From NCBI RefSeq assembly GCF_002105155.1, contig NW_019029034.1, positions 186,001-250,000 on the forward strand: 64,000 nt of DNA, written 5' to 3'. A program made the translations under genes and the position numbers. Positions 60,676-64,000 of the stretch are shown here, piece by piece (position 1 is the first letter of the stretch; each line of letters opens with the position of its first letter). Source of the stretch: Lobosporangium transversale (lineage: Eukaryota; Mortierellomycota; Mortierellomycetes; Mortierellales; Mortierellaceae). The notes under the pieces were generated by a model. It worked only from the letters and a program-made list of their open reading frames with translations, had not been told where the DNA came from and made no database searches.

Positions 60676-61145
60676 TTATGTTGTGCCCCTTGCCAGTATC
60701 CTCAACTTCCTGGCACATGCCCCGAACACAGATCCGCTAATCCCAAGGGCTGCAACTGTGACAACAAAGAATGCATACGGATCTTGCTCCAGGTAGTTTC
60801 GAAGATTCATGCCATAAAATCCTGCAATAATTGCACCTGATGAAATCCCCAAGGTTCCCATCGCAATCCGTAGCTCAAACAGGAGCAGTTGGTTACGTTT
60901 GGCGCCTAGGATCACATTCACAAAGTCTTCTGTAGATTGCATCTGATGTTTGACCACCGTCACCACGTTGGCAATCTCCTCCACCTGCTTCATGTATGCT
61001 TCAAGCAAGATCTCAGCTTCATCGTGCTGATCAACCATTCGTGGATGACCCTCCTTCTTTTCTGTCAGATATAAGGCAGCCAAATCTTCGTCTAGTAGTA
61101 ATAATAATAAAAAAGAAATGTGTTTACATCAATTCAAGTATATAT

Positions 61146-61179
<34 letters not shown>

Positions 61180-62556
61180 GGTACCTTGATCCAGCAACTC
61201 CTCAAAAACATCACGTATCAAGAGTGTTTTTGACTCAAATCTAGACACTTTCTTTGTATATTGGAGCATCTCCTTCAGTTTGTTCTGATCAATCTCCTCT
61301 TCGATACTTGCCAGTAGTTTAGTTACAAAATGTACAAGAATCTCCATCTCTGCATGAAGAGACGCCACCACTGACACAAATATCGCCTCCAATGCCCTAT
61401 TCAAGCATTAATGAGCATTACTTTACTTTACATCAGAAAGTAAAGAAAAACATTAAAAGGCATTATTATCTGATTTACCTGAATTCATATGCTTGTCCTC
61501 CAGCTTCTACAATATCCATTCTCAATTTGACTTGAAGATCTTTGACAAAGGGTGAATCCTCGATTTTATCTTTTGAGTCGGGAAAATCAAAGAGGACGAT
61601 GTGATCTGCCTTGATCAGCGCACGAATATGCCCTAAGTTGACAAGAATGACCTCTGGGCGGACCAAGACCACCGGCATCTGATTACTAAAGCCTCCATCA
61701 ATTTTACGTAGGTCTCGAGGATGCAGGCCATACTTTCAAGATAAAACAAAATGTGGAAGTATAACAGTGTCAGTTACTTTAAAAGAAAGGATGGCGAGAG
61801 AAAGGCTCTAGTATTTGTCTCTGCGTTCATTACCTGTTGGCACAAATCTGATTTCAAGAATTCTCCTGACGTTGACCGAACGATATTACCCTTTGAATCA
61901 ATTTCTGTGTACCGCAGTTTGATTTCATTCTTCACTGCATAGTGCGGTACAGCTGCCAAAGACTTTTGCAAGGTTGCTACTGGATTATCACCGTCCTCTA
62001 AATCATCATTTGCTCCTGCTCCAGTCCCTCCATAAATATTGTTACTGCCACTGCTTTTGCTTCTGCGGCTTTCGAGCTTTTGATGAGATCGGGGTTTAAA
62101 AGGTATGGTTGATAAGAGCCGTTGTCGCCTTGCCATTATTCCAGCTGTCTTCTCCGATGTTTCAGCCTGACTCTGTAGTAGAAGTTGGGACTTCTGGCTC
62201 CATGACAGTTTTTGGGTCTGCATATTTGTCCGCATCTGCCTCTGCGTCACTTCCTGTGAGGTCGAACTAATGGTTGCCCGTTGATAACTCCATAGAACGT
62301 CTGATGAGCCTCTGAATTTTATTCTTGTCCTCATGGCGCGTATCTCGCCGCTGTTACAAATGTTAACTGCGAATCCATGATGGAAAGTTGAAAAACCGGT
62401 TGACACAAACGTTTTAGAGCCAAAAGGGGTTTGTCTAGCAACCGTATCCAAGCAAACTATAACAGATCCCGAAGAGGGTTTTGCTAACACCCTTACTGTT
62501 GCCGGACGCAATGATCTAAGTGGATGTTGCACCAGGCAACAAGGATTTCTTATCAT
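60676..62556 (-). CDS. MRS2: Mitochondrial Mrs2/Lpe10-type magnesium channel (CorA superfamily)
   Basis: Four minus-strand exons: 62556-61834, 61732-61479, 61396-61185 and 61091-60676, giving 534 residues. The N-terminal 190 residues are Arg/Ser/Gln-rich and act as a long presequence and linker. The conserved part has YGLHPRDLRKID, then FPFEFR-equivalent QAYEFRALEAIFVSV, a long helical stalk, and two membrane helices with the GMN motif (IIAGFYGMNLRN). A short basic C-terminus follows (KLRILARGTT). The family forms pentameric magnesium channels of the inner mitochondrial membrane. Mrs2 and Lpe10 cannot be told apart reliably here. Confidence 0.9.
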
Positions 62557-62937
62557 CGGGTGACGATGAATTCCAATTTTTGATCTTTTCGCTGGGATAT
62601 AAGGAACAAAAACAAGCTATTCGACCAAACCGGATGAATTGTTAGCTGGCAGTAGAATCAATAGAGAATGAAGAGTATTGGGGAGCAGAAAAGAAAAGAA
62701 AAAGAGAAAGTCTTCCTTTTTGGTTTGTCATATATAATTCTGTGCCTGATTGAGGTCACTATGACCGTATACCATGCTCATAGTGTGTGTACACTCACAA
62801 AAACATTCATTACCACATTTTTAATAATATCAAGAGAAAAATTGCAGCCATTTAATTGTTGTACAAGCTTTACTTTTGTTGCTATTATTACTGCCACTTC
62901 CTCCTTGAGAAAGAGAACATCTAGGGTATCTATTTTC
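62557..62937. other. Intergenic interval MRS2 / polysaccharide synthase
   Basis: About 380 bases between the MRS2 start and the stop of the next minus-strand gene. A small plus-strand open frame (62668-63006) overlaps the next gene antisense and is unsupported. Confidence 0.55.
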
Positions 62938-64000
62938 TTATGCACCGGATCCTCCCCGTCCGTACTCATCTATCCTTCTATTGTACCCAAAAGGATCAAT
63001 CTGTGAGCGGCGCGTGAGATTTGTATCTTGTTGCGCGAAATACTGAGTCAGCTCATCATCTTGACAATACTCATACACCTCCGTATTTTGCGCGTTTCCA
63101 GCTTGAGCGCTCCGTGATGGGGAGTATCCAGGTATTTGACACTGCTGGTACTCTTGTTGCCGACTGAAGTGGCGGATCAGCTCGGCACTGCCAGGAGAAT
63201 CTGGCCTTAGAATCATATCCCCAATCATAGTGGGCGGACGTAATGGCTCACGCTCTAGTTGTGGTCGTTGTTCCTGCCGCTCCTCGTAATGCGTCGCTGC
63301 AGCGGCGGCGGCAGCGGCAGTAATAGCAGCCTGGGTAGCCGCAGCCTGATGTTCGAGCGCATGTTTCTCTATGTCCTGCTGCAGTTTTTCCTGCTCTGAT
63401 CGTTGTTTTTCCTTCTCTTGAGCTAATTCTGCAGGTGACTGATCGATACCAGCTCGTGTTCCCCATCCGACTTCGTGCAGTGTAAAGAGAGCATAAATTT
63501 TCATGATTGCAAAATAGTAACCGAAGACCAAGAACGCTGGCACCCAAATAATGTCTTGAGGACGCTTGAACAAATGCGGTAGCAACTTGATAATACGGGT
63601 CATCATGAGCCAGACAACATAAGAAATGATGATATCCCAAATGGGTAAGTGAAATTTATCCTGAGCCGATAACACAATGACAGAGATAGGTCCGGAGAGC
63701 AGTGTGATAGGATTAAATATCTTGTCTATCATTGTAAAGGCCACATAAGGATGCCGGCTCCAGATCCTGCGCTCCATAAATAGAGAACGAAAATCAGAGC
63801 GCCAAGTGTTTCGGGTCCATCGTAATACCTGCTTAATGAATCGCCAGTTATTCTTGAAAGTCGAGAGTAGCTCCGCCTCCTTGCAGATTTGAACATAGGT
63901 ATTCCATCCGTGGAAGACCATCCAACGGGTCAAAAATTTGTCATCTCCAGAGTTGAGTGGATACTTGCCCAGCCAAAAATCATGCGTGAATTCGTACTGG
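62938..64000 (-). CDS. Family-2 polysaccharide synthase (Cps1/hyaluronan-synthase-like), C-terminal part
   Basis: Minus strand, cut by the right window edge; about 354 residues to the stop at 62938. Visible motifs are NSGDDKFLTRWMVFHGW, then IKQVLRWTRNTWRSDFRSLF (the Q-x-x-R-W product-binding motif), followed by three or four membrane helices and HEVGWGTRAG. These fit the GT2 processive synthases (chitin synthase, hyaluronan synthase and fungal Cps1 type), which extrude a sugar polymer across the plasma membrane. The cytoplasmic tail of about 150 residues is rich in Gln, Glu and Arg, with a nine-residue poly-Ala run. The N-terminal catalytic half (D,D motifs) lies outside, so product is unknown. 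Confidence 0.78.
   Translation of the reverse strand, partial: QYEFTHDFWLGKYPLNSGDDKFLTRWMVFHGWNTYVQICKEAELLSTFKNNWRFIKQVLRWTRNTWRSDFRSLFMERRIWSRHPYVAFTMIDKIFNPITLLSGPISVIVLSAQDKFHLPIWDIIISYVVWLMMTRIIKLLPHLFKRPQDIIWVPAFLVFGYYFAIMKIYALFTLHEVGWGTRAGIDQSPAELAQEKEKQRSEQEKLQQDIEKHALEHQAAATQAAITAAAAAAAATHYEERQEQRPQLEREPLRPPTMIGDMILRPDSPGSAELIRHFSRQQEYQQCQIPGYSPSRSAQAGNAQNTEVYEYCQDDELTQYFAQQDTNLTRRSQIDPFGYNRRIDEYGRGGSGA

Noticed and set aside
62668-63006. 112-codon plus-strand open frame overlapping the polysaccharide synthase
   Set aside because: Partly antisense to a confident coding exon and without recognisable motifs.

Overview
This is a gene-dense nuclear segment of a fungus. Its genes carry many short GT-AG introns (about 50-120 nt), often filled with long poly-T or poly-A runs. 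Upstream regions are pyrimidine-rich. Fungal-type genes are present: TUP1, BUD6, a CDC12-type septin, a SRP9/SRP21-type SRP subunit and a HUL5-type HECT ligase. The window also holds genes that are patchy in or absent from budding yeast, such as a MED1-like mediator subunit, an HSDL2-type reductase, a TMEM184 protein and an SLC33A1 transporter. That mixture, with intron-rich AT-leaning DNA, suggests an early-diverging fungus such as Mortierellomycotina or Mucoromycota. This is inference; no marker in the window fixes the species.

Layout, left to right. 1-1037: 3' end of a tetraspanin-like gene. 1038-3820: long non-coding stretch with a MITE-like inverted repeat. 3821-17343: tight head-to-tail plus-strand block of TUP1 (corepressor), ORC6 (replication origin), MAU2/SCC4 (cohesin loader), BUD6 (actin/polarity) and an HSDL2-like reductase. 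17685-20061: VPS55 (+) converging on SRP9 (-). About 20963-26359: ribosomal protein uS11/RPS14, a DUF4396 membrane protein, a LisH-SRP40/NOLC1 nucleolar protein (-), and a divergent mS26/Pet123-like mitoribosomal protein. 27028-36890: DOT1 histone methyltransferase with an SR-rich N-terminus, an SLC33A1 acetyl-CoA transporter (-), and an IML2/TTC39-like protein. 37458-44311: HUL5/UBE3C HECT ligase (+) converging on a TMEM184/DUF300 protein (-). 45264-50819: CDC12-type septin (+) converging on beta-tubulin (-). 53451-57257: calcium-regulated aspartate/glutamate carrier and a PIP30/FAM192A-like protein. 57332-64000: MED1-like protein, MRS2-type magnesium channel and a truncated family-2 polysaccharide synthase, all minus.

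These are mainly housekeeping genes and do not form one pathway. I rebuilt 23 of the 24 gene models by joining exons with matching phases. All sum to whole codons except VPS55, whose first junction is unresolved; the 24th gene, the polysaccharide synthase, is cut by the window edge. PIP30 and RPS14 have uncertain first exons. I found no tRNA, rRNA, CRISPR or intact transposon. I see no convincing new multi-gene system. The most unusual signals are an Ser-rich insertion of about 146 residues just before the catalytic cysteine of the HECT ligase, several micro-exons (18, 13, 10 and possibly 1 nt), an SR-rich extension on DOT1, and a 212-bp imperfect inverted repeat.
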